Shown piece after piece: positions 7,909 to 17,246 of a stretch of DNA of 64,000 bases. The notes under the pieces are model-generated. The model had not been told where the DNA came from. It saw nothing but the letters and a program-made list of their open reading frames with translations, and did not search any database. The DNA lies in assembly GCF_001544695.2 (NCBI RefSeq), contig NZ_FCOM02000004.1:186001-250000 (forward strand), given 5' to 3'. The number at the start of each line of letters is the position of its first letter. Positions within the stretch are counted from its first letter, which is position 1. A program made the position numbers and the translations under genes. The stretch comes from Caballeronia arvi. Its GTDB lineage: Bacteria; Pseudomonadota; Gammaproteobacteria; Burkholderiales; Burkholderiaceae.

Positions 7909-10900
7909 ATGAACATTTCACATTTCTGCATCGACCGTCCGATTTTCGCCTCGGTCATCTCGATCATCATCACGCTGGGCGGCGCGCTGACAATGCTCGC
8001 GCTGCCCACCGCCCAATACCCCGACATCACGCCGCCGCAGATCACCATCTCCGCGACCTATCCCGGCGCGAGCGCGGATGTCGTCGCGAACAACGTGGCC
8101 GCGCCGATCGAGCAGCAGGTCAACGGCGCGGACAACATGATCTACATGAGCTCGTCGAGTTCGTCGACGGGCAATCTCACGATCAACGCGTACTTCGAGA
8201 TCGGCACGAATCCGGAGCTCGCGCAAGTCGACGTGCAGAACCGCGTGAACCTCGCGCTGCCGCAACTGCCGCAGTCGGTGACGGCGCAGGGCGTGCAGGT
8301 GCAGAAGAAATCGCAGGCGTTCATGATGGTGATCGCCATCTATTCGCCCGACGAACGCTACGACGCGACCTACATCGCGAACTACGCGAACGTGTATGTC
8401 CTCGACGCGCTCAAGCGCATTCCCGGCGCGAACCAGTCGGCGATCTTCGGCACGCCCGATTACGCGATGCGCATCTGGCTCAAGCCGGACCGCATGGCAC
8501 AGCTCGGCGTCACGGCCTCCGACGTGCAGCGCGCCGTCGCCAACCAGAACCAGCAGTTCGCGGTCGGCCGTCTCGGGCAGTCGCCGACGGGCGCGGCCGT
8601 CGAACAATCGTTCGCGGTGACGACGACGGGCCGGCTCACGGAGCCGTCGGAGTTCGAGAACATCATCATCCGCGCGCAGTCGGGCGGCGCCGCGATCGTG
8701 CGTCTGCGCGACGTCGGGCGCGCGCAGCTCGGCCAGAAGGATTATTCGATCCGCAGCCGCTTCCAAGGCAAATCGGCGACGGTGATCGCGGTGTATCAGC
8801 AGCCTGGCGCGAACGCGCTCGACGTGTCGAAGCAGGTGCGCGCGACGCTCGCCGAGATGAAAAAGACCTTCCCGCAAGGCATCGACTACCAGATCGCGAT
8901 GGACACGACGGAGTTCACGCGCGCGTCGATCTCCGACGTGGTGCACACGTTCTTCGAAGCGGTCGTGCTGGTGGTGATCGTCGTGTTCGTGTTCCTGCAA
9001 AGCCTGCGCGCAACGCTGATTCCGGTGATCGCGGTGCCGGTGTCGATCGTCGGCACGTTCATGGGCATGGAAGCGCTCGGCTTCTCCATCAACATGCTGA
9101 CGCTGTTCGGCATGGTCCTCGCGATCGGGATTGTCGTGGACGATGCGATCGTCGTGATCGAAAACGTCGAGCGCAACATGAACGTGTTCAAGCTCGACCC
9201 GAAAACCGCCGCCAAGAAAGCGATGGACGAAGTGGCCGGCCCGGTCGTCGCCATCGTGCTCGTGCTGTGCGCGGTGTTCGTGCCGGTGGCGTTCCTCGGT
9301 GGCATCACCGGGCAGATGTACAAGCAGTTCGCCATCACCATTGCGATATCGGTGGTGATTTCGGGCATCGTCGCGCTGACCTTGTCGCCCGCGCTGGCCG
9401 CGCTGCTGCTGAAACCGGGACATCACGAGAAAAAAGGCTTTTTCCGCTGGTTCGACAACGGGTTCGCGCGCATGACGCGCGGCTACACGAGCATGGTGCG
9501 GCTCATCATCAAGCGCTTCGTGATCGCGCTGCTGCTTTTCGTCGGCATGATCGCGCTCGCCGTCGTGATGATGAAGGACATACCCACCGCGTTCCTGCCG
9601 CCGGAAGATCAGGGCTATCTGCTCGGCGCGGTCATCATGCCCGATGCCGCGTCGCTCGACCGCACGGGCGCAGTGTCCGACCGCGTCACCGAATACTTCA
9701 TGAAGCAGCCGGCCGTGGGCAGCATCACGACCATCGACGGCTTCAGCCTTCTCGACAGCCAGAACAAGAACAATTCGTCGACCTTCTTCGTGGGCTTCAA
9801 GAGTTTCGACGAACGCTATAAATCGGCGAATATCCGCACGCAGAACGCGCGCGCGGTGCTCATCGACGCTTACAAGACGCTGTCGCAGATCAGGCAGGGC
9901 ATCGTCATTCCGCTGAATCCGCCGTCGATTCCGGGCCTCGGCACGACCGGCGGCACCGAAATGTGGATTCAGAGCAAGGGCGATGCGACCATCGGGCAGT
10001 TCGCGGCGATCGTCGACGATTTCGTCGCCAAGGCGAAGGCGCGGCCGGAGCTGACGGGCGTCACGTCGACGTTCAATGCGTCGTCGCAGCAACTGCTCGC
10101 CAATGTCGACCGCGACAAGGCCGAAACGCTCGGCGTGCCCGTCGAGGACGTCTACAGCGCGATGCAGACGATGTTCGGCTCGCTGTACGTGTCGCAGTTC
10201 AACCGGTCGAGCCGGCTGTGGCAGGTCATTCTCCAGGCGGAGCCCGAATACCGGCTGAAGCCGACCGACCTCACGCAGATCTTCGTGAAAAGCAACACCG
10301 GCCAGATGGTGCCGCTCAAGGCTGTGGTCGACACGCGCTACGTCACCGGGCCCGATCTCATCACGCGTTTCAACAACTTCCCGGCGGTGAAGATCACGGC
10401 GAACGCCGCGCCGGGCTATGCGTCGGGCGAGGTCATCGGCGCGCTGCAAGATATCGCGAGAGGCTTGCCGACGGATTACGGCATCGGGTGGAGCGGCGAG
10501 GCTTACGAGGCGCTGAAGTCGGGCAGCTCGTCGGCGCTGGTGTTCGTTTTCGGCCTGATCATGGTCTTCCTGATCCTCGCCGCGCAATACGAAAAATGGA
10601 GTCTGCCGTTCGGCGTGCTGATGGCGGTGCCGTTCGCGATCTTCGGCGCGCTGCTCGCGATCCTGCTGCGCGGCCTCAACAACGACGTGTACTTCCAGAT
10701 CGGCTTGACGATGCTCGTTGCGCTCGCCGCGAAAAACGCGATTCTCATCTTCGAGTTCGCCGTGCTGAACCGCGAACAGGGCAAGTCCGTGTTCGACGCG
10801 ACGATGACCGCCGCCGAAGAACGCCTGCGCCCGATCGTAATGACGTCCCTCGCGTTCATTCTCGGCTGCGTGCCGCTCGCGATCGCGACGGGCGCGTCGG

Positions 10901-11136
10901 CCAACAGCCGGCATTCGATCGGCACGGGCGTGATCGGCGGGATGCTCGGCGCGACGGTCATCGCCGTGTTCTTCATCCCGATGTTCTTCTGGGGTCTCGA
11001 AACGATGTCCTCGCGCAAGAAGAAGAACGAGAAGGTCGAAGCGGGCGGCGAGACGCACGCAGTCGACGCGCCGCCTCCGCCCGCATCGGGAAGCGGCCCG
11101 AACGCCACGCCGTCCGCTCCGGACAAAGGACACTGA
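7909..11136 (+). CDS. RND multidrug efflux pump, inner-membrane subunit (HAE1 family)
   Basis: A 1,075-residue proton-driven transporter of the AcrB/MexF type, of full family length. It starts with the usual MNISHFCIDRPIFASVIS, has the TM4 motif GIVVDDAIVVIENVERNM with the paired aspartates of the proton relay, a large periplasmic loop after TM1 and another after TM7, and the C-terminal helices ending in GLETMSSRKKK. It pairs with the adaptor 44 bp upstream and the outer-membrane channel whose start follows the stop by 1 bp. The closest recognisable pattern is the MexF/BpeF/CeoB branch, which exports chloramphenicol, trimethoprim and quinolones in Burkholderia; the actual substrates are not deducible. 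Confidence 0.95.
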   Translation: MNISHFCIDRPIFASVISIIITLGGALTMLALPTAQYPDITPPQITISATYPGASADVVANNVAAPIEQQVNGADNMIYMSSSSSSTGNLTINAYFEIGTNPELAQVDVQNRVNLALPQLPQSVTAQGVQVQKKSQAFMMVIAIYSPDERYDATYIANYANVYVLDALKRIPGANQSAIFGTPDYAMRIWLKPDRMAQLGVTASDVQRAVANQNQQFAVGRLGQSPTGAAVEQSFAVTTTGRLTEPSEFENIIIRAQSGGAAIVRLRDVGRAQLGQKDYSIRSRFQGKSATVIAVYQQPGANALDVSKQVRATLAEMKKTFPQGIDYQIAMDTTEFTRASISDVVHTFFEAVVLVVIVVFVFLQSLRATLIPVIAVPVSIVGTFMGMEALGFSINMLTLFGMVLAIGIVVDDAIVVIENVERNMNVFKLDPKTAAKKAMDEVAGPVVAIVLVLCAVFVPVAFLGGITGQMYKQFAITIAISVVISGIVALTLSPALAALLLKPGHHEKKGFFRWFDNGFARMTRGYTSMVRLIIKRFVIALLLFVGMIALAVVMMKDIPTAFLPPEDQGYLLGAVIMPDAASLDRTGAVSDRVTEYFMKQPAVGSITTIDGFSLLDSQNKNNSSTFFVGFKSFDERYKSANIRTQNARAVLIDAYKTLSQIRQGIVIPLNPPSIPGLGTTGGTEMWIQSKGDATIGQFAAIVDDFVAKAKARPELTGVTSTFNASSQQLLANVDRDKAETLGVPVEDVYSAMQTMFGSLYVSQFNRSSRLWQVILQAEPEYRLKPTDLTQIFVKSNTGQMVPLKAVVDTRYVTGPDLITRFNNFPAVKITANAAPGYASGEVIGALQDIARGLPTDYGIGWSGEAYEALKSGSSSALVFVFGLIMVFLILAAQYEKWSLPFGVLMAVPFAIFGALLAILLRGLNNDVYFQIGLTMLVALAAKNAILIFEFAVLNREQGKSVFDATMTAAEERLRPIVMTSLAFILGCVPLAIATGASANSRHSIGTGVIGGMLGATVIAVFFIPMFFWGLETMSSRKKKNEKVEAGGETHAVDAPPPPASGSGPNATPSAPDKGH

Positions 11137-11137
11137 C

Positions 11138-12601
11138 ATGCGGCGCGCCCGGCTCATTCACACTTTCGCGGGCATGGCCGCCACGCTGTCGCTCGGCGGC
11201 TGCCTGCTCGGCCCGAACTATTCGCGGCAGCCGGTCGAGACGCCGGCGACGTATCGCTTCGCCGTGGCCGATGTCGCCGATACCGCCAACACCGAATGGT
11301 GGAAGCAGTTCCAGGACCCGGTGCTCGACGAGCTGATCGCCACCGCCCTCGCGAACAACAAGGACGTGAAGATCGCGGCGGCGCGCGTCGAGCAGTTCAT
11401 GGGCCAGTTCGTGACGACGCGTTCCGCGCTCTTTCCGCAGATCTCGGCGGGCGCGCAGGCGGCGCGTCAGCGCACGCCGCAGGTGCTGTCGAACGGCTTC
11501 GGGCCGGTCTACAACAGCGTCGAGCTGTCCGTCTCGGCGGCGTGGGAAATCGATGTCTTCGGCCGCAACCGGCGCCTCACCGAGGCCGCGCGCGCGAACC
11601 TGCTGTCGAGCGAGGAAGGACGGCGCGCGACGGTGCTGTCGCTGGTGGCGTCGGTGGCGTCGTCGTATCTGAATCTGCTCAGCCTCGACAAGCAGCTCGA
11701 TATCGCCAAGGCGACGACCGAGAGCCGCGCCGAATCGGTGCATGTGTTCACGCTGCGCTTCGAAGGCGGCGAAGTCTCGCAGATGGAGCTTGCGCAAAGC
11801 CAGTCCGAATACGAAGCCTCCCTCGCGACGATTCCGCAGCTCGAAACGCAGCTCGCGCAGCAGGAAGACGCGCTGTCGATCCTGCTCGGCGCGAATCCGG
11901 GGCCGATCGTGCGCGGCCGACCGCTCGGCCAGCTCGCGACGCCCGTGATTCCGGCGGGCCTGCCTTCCGATCTGCTGGAGCGCCGGCCCGATCTGTTGCA
12001 GGCGGAACAGGATCTGGTCGCGGCGAACGCGCTGATCGGCGCCGCGCGGGCGCTCTACTTCCCGCAGATTTCACTGACGGGCCTGTTCGGCACCGCGAGC
12101 ACGGCGTTCTCGTCGCTGTTCACGGGACCGGCGCGCGTGTGGTCGTTCGCGGGCCAGGTCACGCAGCCGATCTTCACGGCGGGCAACATTTCCGGTCAGG
12201 TGCAGTCGGCCGAAGCGCAACAGCAGCAGGCGCTGCTCACGTATCAGAAGGCGATACAGGTCGCGTTCCAGGAAGTCGACGATGCGCTCATCGCGTCGCA
12301 AAAGCTGCACGAGCAACTCGAGACGCAGGGCCGCCAGGTCGTCGCCCTCTCCACGTATTCGCGCATGGCGCGGGCGCGCTACGAAGGCGGCTACACGAGC
12401 TATATCGAAGTGCTCGACGCCGAGCGCAGCCTCTTCAACGCGCAACTTTCGCAGACGCAGACGCAGGCTGCCGCGCTCGCTTCCTTCGTCACGCTGTACA
12501 AGGTGATGGGCGGCGGCTGGGTCGTCACCGCCGACAAGATGACGACGCAAACGAGCGACGCCGCGAAGACCGCGCAGCCACCCCCGCAGGCGGTGCAATG
12601 A
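11138..12601 (+). CDS. Outer-membrane efflux channel lipoprotein (NodT/OprM family)
   Basis: A 487-residue TolC-like outer-membrane factor. A signal peptide ends in the lipobox SLGGC (about residue 26), and the following LLGPNYSRQPVETPATYRF is the usual start of OprM/NodT proteins. Two tandem outer-membrane-efflux repeats follow, the second holding LPSDLLERRPDLLQAEQDL and LYFPQISLTGLFGTAS. It completes the tripartite pump begun at 6620. Its stop overlaps the pqiA start as ATGA, which couples efflux and Pqi translation. Confidence 0.94.
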   Translation: MRRARLIHTFAGMAATLSLGGCLLGPNYSRQPVETPATYRFAVADVADTANTEWWKQFQDPVLDELIATALANNKDVKIAAARVEQFMGQFVTTRSALFPQISAGAQAARQRTPQVLSNGFGPVYNSVELSVSAAWEIDVFGRNRRLTEAARANLLSSEEGRRATVLSLVASVASSYLNLLSLDKQLDIAKATTESRAESVHVFTLRFEGGEVSQMELAQSQSEYEASLATIPQLETQLAQQEDALSILLGANPGPIVRGRPLGQLATPVIPAGLPSDLLERRPDLLQAEQDLVAANALIGAARALYFPQISLTGLFGTASTAFSSLFTGPARVWSFAGQVTQPIFTAGNISGQVQSAEAQQQQALLTYQKAIQVAFQEVDDALIASQKLHEQLETQGRQVVALSTYSRMARARYEGGYTSYIEVLDAERSLFNAQLSQTQTQAAALASFVTLYKVMGGGWVVTADKMTTQTSDAAKTAQPPPQAVQ

Positions 12602-13905
12602 ACACGCCGGCACCGAGAGCGGGCGAATCCCAGGCGGGCGAACGCGAGGCGCGCGCGCTGATCGCGTGTCACGAATGCGATCTGATGCAGCGCGAAAGCG
12701 ACGTGCCGCCCGGCGGGGCGCTGCGCTGCTGCCGGTGCCATGCCGTCCTCTACCGGCGGCGCTCGCGCGGCTTCGACCGCGCGCTCGCCTTTGCACTCGC
12801 GGCCTGCGCGCTGTGGGTGATCTCGAACGCGTTTCCGATCGTCGGCCTCGCGGTCAACGGCGATGTCGTCGAGACGACGCTCATCGGCGCGGTGCGCGTG
12901 CTGTATCGCGACGGCATGTGGCCGCTCGCAGCGCTCATCTTCATCACGACGATCCTGATGCCCGCGCTCCAGGCGCTCGGCATGGTGTGGCTGCTCCTGC
13001 CGCTGCGGCTGAACCGCACGCCGTGGCGCGCCGACGCGGTGTTCCGCGTGTTGCGCGTCGCGCGCAACTGGGGCATGACCGAAGTGCTGATGCTCGGCCT
13101 GCTCGTGGCGGTCGTGAAGCTCGCGCATATCGCGTCGGTGGTGACGGGGCCGGCGCTGTGGTCGCTCGCCGCGCTGATGCTGCTGCTCGTCGCGGCGACC
13201 TCCGCCTTCGACGAGCGCGCGATGTGGATGCGCATCGAGAAAGCGCCGCCCGGCATGCCCGCCGACACCCCGCTTGCCGGGCCCACGGCGGCGGAGAGCG
13301 GCATCTGCGTGTGCCACGACTGCGGCCTGAGCACGCGCGGCATCGCGGAGGATGGCCATCTGCACTGCCCGCGCTGCGGCGCGCGCCTGCATCTGCGCAA
13401 GCCCGCGAGCCTGTCGCGCACGTGGGCGTATCTGATTTCGGCGGCGATTCTCTACGTCCCGGCGAACCTGTTGCCCGTGATGAACACGAGCTCGCTCTTC
13501 GGCGCGCAGAAGGACACGATCATGAGCGGCGTCGCGTACCTGTGGCATTCGGGTTCGTGGCCGCTCGCGATCATCGTGTTCATCGCGAGCATTGCCGTGC
13601 CGATGCTCAAGATCCTCGCGATCGGCTATCTCGCCGCCACCACGAATCTGCACATGACGCAGCAGAGCACGCAGCGCACGCGCATCTACCGCATCGTCGA
13701 GCTGGTGGGACGCTGGTCGATGCTCGATATCTACGTGATCGCCGTGCTCGTCGCGCTCGTGCAGTTCAGCGCGATGGCGACGATCGAAGCCGGGCCCGCA
13801 TCGATCGCATTCGGGGCCGTCGTCGTGCTGACGATGTTCGCGGCGATGTCCTTCGATCCGCGCCTCATCTGGGATGCGCCGACACCTCGAGAAGGATCGC
13901 GATGA
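12598..13905 (+). CDS. pqiA: PqiA-like inner-membrane protein with zinc ribbons
   Basis: A 435-residue PqiA-family protein. Two halves repeat: each has a CxxC...CxxC zinc ribbon (CHECDLM with CCRCHAV near the N-terminus; CHDCGLS with CPRCGAR in the middle) followed by about four membrane helices with LP(I/V)MN-like motifs such as ANLLPVMNTSS. PqiA works with the MCE protein PqiB and the lipoprotein PqiC in transport of lipids between inner and outer membranes. The start overlaps the efflux channel stop (ATGA) and the stop overlaps pqiB (ATGA). The reading frame continues upstream inside the channel gene, but that is a frame shadow. Confidence 0.92.
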   Translation: MNTPAPRAGESQAGEREARALIACHECDLMQRESDVPPGGALRCCRCHAVLYRRRSRGFDRALAFALAACALWVISNAFPIVGLAVNGDVVETTLIGAVRVLYRDGMWPLAALIFITTILMPALQALGMVWLLLPLRLNRTPWRADAVFRVLRVARNWGMTEVLMLGLLVAVVKLAHIASVVTGPALWSLAALMLLLVAATSAFDERAMWMRIEKAPPGMPADTPLAGPTAAESGICVCHDCGLSTRGIAEDGHLHCPRCGARLHLRKPASLSRTWAYLISAAILYVPANLLPVMNTSSLFGAQKDTIMSGVAYLWHSGSWPLAIIVFIASIAVPMLKILAIGYLAATTNLHMTQQSTQRTRIYRIVELVGRWSMLDIYVIAVLVALVQFSAMATIEAGPASIAFGAVVVLTMFAAMSFDPRLIWDAPTPREGSR

Positions 13906-15503
13906 GCACGCCCGAAAACACGCCCGACGCCGAAGTCGTGCCGAAGAAGCGCTGGCGCATTCCGTGGGTCTGGGTCGTGCCGGCCATCGCGGTGGCGGTC
14001 GGCATCTGGCTCGCGGTGCAGGCCGTGCTTTCGGCGGGACCGACCGTCACCATCAGCTTCAAGTCCGGCGAAGGGCTCGAAGCGGGCAAGACGAAGATCA
14101 AGTTCAAGGACGTCGATATCGGTCTCGTGAAGACCGTGGCGCTCTCGAAGGATTACAAGCGCGTGATCGCGACGGCGGAGCTGACGCGCGACGCGACCAA
14201 CATGCTCGTCGACGACACGCGCTTCTGGGTCGTGCGCCCGCGCGTGGCGGGCGGCTCGGTGTCGGGCATCAGCACGCTGCTGTCGGGCGCGTATATCGGC
14301 ATGGATATCGGCCGCACGAAAGAGACGCGGCGCGATTATGTCGGGCTCGAAACGCCGCCGGTCTTCGCGAGCGACGTGCCCGGCCGCCAGTTCGTGCTGA
14401 AGGCGGTCGATCTCGGTTCCGTCGATGTCGGCACGCCGGTCTATTTCCGCCGCCTGCAGGTGGGCCAGGTGACGTCGTTCGAACTCGACAAGGACGGCAG
14501 CGGCGTGACGCTGCACGTCTTCGTCAACGCGCCCTACGACCGCTACGTGAACGCCGATTCGCGCTTCTGGCAGGCGGGCGGCATCGACGTGACGCTCGGC
14601 ACCGACGGGCTCAAGGTCAACACGCAATCGCTCGTGTCGATCCTGATCGGCGGGCTCGCGTTCGAGACGCCTGCGGTGTCGCTCAGCTGGGCCGAGGCGC
14701 CGTCCGACACGACCTTCAAGCTGTTCCCGACGCGCGCCGAAGCGCTGCGCGTGCAGGAGCGCATCGTCGAAACGTACATGTTCAACTTCCAGGGCTCGGT
14801 GCGCGGGCTGGCGGTCGGCGCGCCGGTCGAGTTTCGCGGCATCCAGATCGGCGAAGTATCGGCGATCTATACGCGCTTCGATCCGGTCACCAGGAAAATC
14901 AGCATTCCCGTCGAGATCAAGCTTTATCCGGAGCGCTTCACGTCGCGCTTCGCGAGCGAGCCGAAGGGCGGGCGCATGGTGAGAGATCCGAAGGCGCTCG
15001 CGGACTTTCTGGTCTCGCGCGGCTTGCGCGGGCAATTGCGCACGGGCAGCCTGCTGACGGGGCAGCTCTACGTGTCGCTCGATTTCTTCCCCAACGCGAA
15101 GAAGGCGAGCATGGACTGGACCAGCACGCCGCCCGAAATGCCGACGACGCCGAGCGGTCTCGACTCGTTGCAGGATTCGGTCAACCGCATCATGACGCGC
15201 ATCGACAAGCTGCCGATCGAGGAGCTGACCGCGAGCGCGCGGCAGACGCTCAACAGCACGACCGCGCTGATGCAGGGTCTCAACACGCAAGTCGTGCCGC
15301 AAGCCGCGACGACGCTTGCCGCCGCGCGCGCCGCGCTCGATGCCGCGCATTCGACGCTGATGCCGGATTCGGGCTTGCAGCAGGACACGGCCGAAGCGAT
15401 CCGTGAACTGACGCGCACCGCCGTATCGTTCCGCAGTCTCGCGGATTATCTGCAGCAGCATCCGGAAGCGTTGCTGCGCGGCAAGCCGGAGGACAAGAAG
15501 TGA
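13902..15503 (+). CDS. pqiB: PqiB-like MCE-domain protein
   Basis: A 533-residue intermembrane transport protein. A short cytoplasmic start (KKRWRIPW) leads to one membrane helix at about residues 23-45, then three MCE domains in the periplasm (beginning near GPTVTISFKSGEGLEAGKTKIKFKDVDIG, near VFASDVPGRQFVLKAVDLGSVDVGTPVYFR and near FNFQGSVRGLAVGAPVEFRG), and a C-terminal helical segment. In E. coli such proteins build a stacked hexameric tube spanning the periplasm. The length matches the family. The ATG overlaps the pqiA stop. Confidence 0.93.
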   Translation: MSTPENTPDAEVVPKKRWRIPWVWVVPAIAVAVGIWLAVQAVLSAGPTVTISFKSGEGLEAGKTKIKFKDVDIGLVKTVALSKDYKRVIATAELTRDATNMLVDDTRFWVVRPRVAGGSVSGISTLLSGAYIGMDIGRTKETRRDYVGLETPPVFASDVPGRQFVLKAVDLGSVDVGTPVYFRRLQVGQVTSFELDKDGSGVTLHVFVNAPYDRYVNADSRFWQAGGIDVTLGTDGLKVNTQSLVSILIGGLAFETPAVSLSWAEAPSDTTFKLFPTRAEALRVQERIVETYMFNFQGSVRGLAVGAPVEFRGIQIGEVSAIYTRFDPVTRKISIPVEIKLYPERFTSRFASEPKGGRMVRDPKALADFLVSRGLRGQLRTGSLLTGQLYVSLDFFPNAKKASMDWTSTPPEMPTTPSGLDSLQDSVNRIMTRIDKLPIEELTASARQTLNSTTALMQGLNTQVVPQAATTLAAARAALDAAHSTLMPDSGLQQDTAEAIRELTRTAVSFRSLADYLQQHPEALLRGKPEDKK

Positions 15504-16078
15504 TGCGGCCCGCTCTCGTTCTCTTTCTCTTCGTGTTGCTCGCCGGATGCGCGTCGCCGCGCGCGAGCTTCTATCGGTTGAGCGTCGATCCGACGCTCAC
15601 CGCGACGACCGCGCGCCCGAGCACGCGGCTCGTGATCGTCGGGCCGGTGACGGTGCCCGATCTCGTCGATCGGCCGCAGATCGTCACGCGCAACACGAAC
15701 AACGAAGTGTCGCTCAATGAATACGCGCGCTGGGGCGAGCCGCTCAAGAGCAGCATCGCGGATGCGATCGCTGCGGATCTTTCCATCTTGCTCGGCTCCG
15801 ATCGCGTGGCGCCCGCATCGCGCGCGATCGCCGATCCGGACGCGTGGCGCGTGCGCGTCGATATCCAGCAGTTCGAATCCGTTCCCGGCGATGCGGTGGT
15901 GATCGATGCGTTATGGACCGTGCGACGGTTTGGTGACGAGAACGTGATAAGCGGGCGATCGAAGGTGCGCGAGTCGGTCGGCGGGGCCGACTATGATGCG
16001 CTCGTTGCTGCGCATAGTCGTGCGCTTGCGGGCGTGAGCAAGGAGATCGCGGCGGCGATGGGGCGTGGGGGGTTTTAG
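15503..16078 (+). CDS. pqiC: PqiC-like outer-membrane lipoprotein
   Basis: A 191-residue lipoprotein of the ABC-transport auxiliary component family. The signal peptide ends in the lipobox LLAGC, followed by SFYRLSVDP, the usual opening of PqiC. It anchors the PqiB tube to the outer membrane. The ATG at 15503 shares one base with the pqiB stop (TGATG), with GGAGG upstream; a GTG at 15500 in the same frame is an alternative. Last gene of the efflux-pqi transcript. Confidence 0.88.
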   Translation: MRPALVLFLFVLLAGCASPRASFYRLSVDPTLTATTARPSTRLVIVGPVTVPDLVDRPQIVTRNTNNEVSLNEYARWGEPLKSSIADAIAADLSILLGSDRVAPASRAIADPDAWRVRVDIQQFESVPGDAVVIDALWTVRRFGDENVISGRSKVRESVGGADYDALVAAHSRALAGVSKEIAAAMGRGGF

Positions 16079-16264
16079 CCGTTATCGCTCTTTCGAATGA
16101 CGGCCTGCATGCTCTTGTTTTGCACTCTTTATCATTCTGTTGACCACTGCCGATTGACAATCGTCGCGGCCCTCCTTTGACCAAAATCCACACACGTCCC
16201 AACGCGTAAGCGATAGCGTTAAGCATGCCCGTGTTGGCGCTTGCTTTTACCGAGGGATAACAAA

Positions 16265-16762
16265 ATGGTCATGCCGGTTCACCTTTATCTGAAAGACGAT
16301 CAAGGCCGCGATCTTCGAGGCTCTTCTACCGTGCAGGGTCGAGAAGGGAGCGTCGAAGTGATCGCGCTATCGCATTGCTTCAGCGTGCCTATCGATCCGG
16401 TAACGGGAAAAGTTACGGGACAACGGACACACACGCCGATCACGATTCAGAAAGAAATCGATTCATCGACGCCGTTGCTGCATCAGACGCTGCGTGATTC
16501 GCGAACGCTGCAATCTGCCGATGCGGTTTTCTATCGAATCAATCATGCGGGCAAGGAAGAAGCGTATTACACAGTGCATCTCGAGAACGTCAAGATCGGC
16601 TCGATCATGGCACTCATGCCAAACATCAAGGATGCAAGCTGTGCACTTTTCAATCACATGGAAAGCGTTGAATTGTTCTATGAGACGATTTCATGGCATT
16701 TCCATGATGGCAACTTGAAAGTCTCGGATGCGCTGAGCGCCGCGCGTGAAGAGGCGGTATGA
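16265..16762 (+). CDS. hcp: Type VI secretion tube protein Hcp (TssD family)
   Basis: A 165-residue Hcp-family protein. It opens with PVHLYLKDDQGRDLRGSS and contains the family segments EVIALSHCF, TPITIQKEIDSSTPLLHQTL, and the C-terminal VELFYETISWHFHDGNL, which resemble the conserved YRKISWTW-type strand of Hcp. Hcp forms the hexameric rings of the secretion tube and carries small effectors in its lumen. The start at 16265 follows GAGGGATAAC; an upstream TTG at 16241 is less likely. No other tss genes are in the window, so this is an orphan Hcp serving a system encoded elsewhere. Base composition is visibly less GC-rich than the flanking operons, suggesting acquisition. Confidence 0.85.
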   Translation: MVMPVHLYLKDDQGRDLRGSSTVQGREGSVEVIALSHCFSVPIDPVTGKVTGQRTHTPITIQKEIDSSTPLLHQTLRDSRTLQSADAVFYRINHAGKEEAYYTVHLENVKIGSIMALMPNIKDASCALFNHMESVELFYETISWHFHDGNLKVSDALSAAREEAV

Positions 16763-16763
16763 C

Positions 16764-17246
16764 ATGCCGGTAAATTGCACGTTCTTGCTCAACAGGCGTA
16801 CAACGTCGACGTTATCGTGCTCTGGCTTCGGTGATCTCGAAGCGTACTCCGGGCAAAATCGAGGTCGGGATAATCCCGATGCCGTTGCTGTGCCCACCAT
16901 CGGCCCACTTCCGAAAGGCACGTACTTCATCGTGGATCGCCAGTCGGGCGGAATGATGGGGTGGGCGCACGACCTCTGGAGCAGGCACGGCTACGGCACC
17001 ACCGATCGGACGAAATGGTTCATGCTATGGAATCCGCGCACCGGGGACTACACCATGATCGACGGTGTAAGGCGCGAAGCGTTTCGTTTGCACCCGGAAG
17101 GACCGGGCCGCGTGAGTAAAGGATGCATCACAGTGACGGATAAAGCGGGCTTCGAGCGGTTGCAGCGGTATATTCGAAATGGCCCGCCACTCATGCCGGT
17201 TCCGGGAAGCACACTCAAAGCGTATGGCACGGTGCAAGTGCGATGA
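16764..17246 (+). CDS. DUF2778/Tlde1-like effector, predicted L,D-transpeptidase-fold peptidoglycan enzyme
   Basis: A 160-residue protein that starts 1 bp after the hcp stop. The N-terminus reads like DUF2778 (FLLNRRTTSTLSCSGFGDLEAYSG), then a proline-rich IGPLPKGTYFIVDR segment, and a catalytic-looking H110 and S118-K-G-C121 (RLHPEG...VSKGCITV), the His/Cys pair of L,D-transpeptidase-fold enzymes. Salmonella Tlde1 effectors, which trim or modify periplasmic tetrapeptides in target cells, share this domain. There is no signal peptide, which fits delivery through the Hcp tube. The position directly after hcp and before a small membrane protein supports an effector role. Activity is inferred. 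Confidence 0.8.
   Translation: MPVNCTFLLNRRTTSTLSCSGFGDLEAYSGQNRGRDNPDAVAVPTIGPLPKGTYFIVDRQSGGMMGWAHDLWSRHGYGTTDRTKWFMLWNPRTGDYTMIDGVRREAFRLHPEGPGRVSKGCITVTDKAGFERLQRYIRNGPPLMPVPGSTLKAYGTVQVR

Noticed and set aside
7918-11157. Very long open frame (about 1,079 codons) opposite the RND pump gene
   Set aside because: It is a mirror of codon bias in the pump gene: Arg/His/Asp-rich, no domain, no ribosome site. The pump has full family length and motifs.
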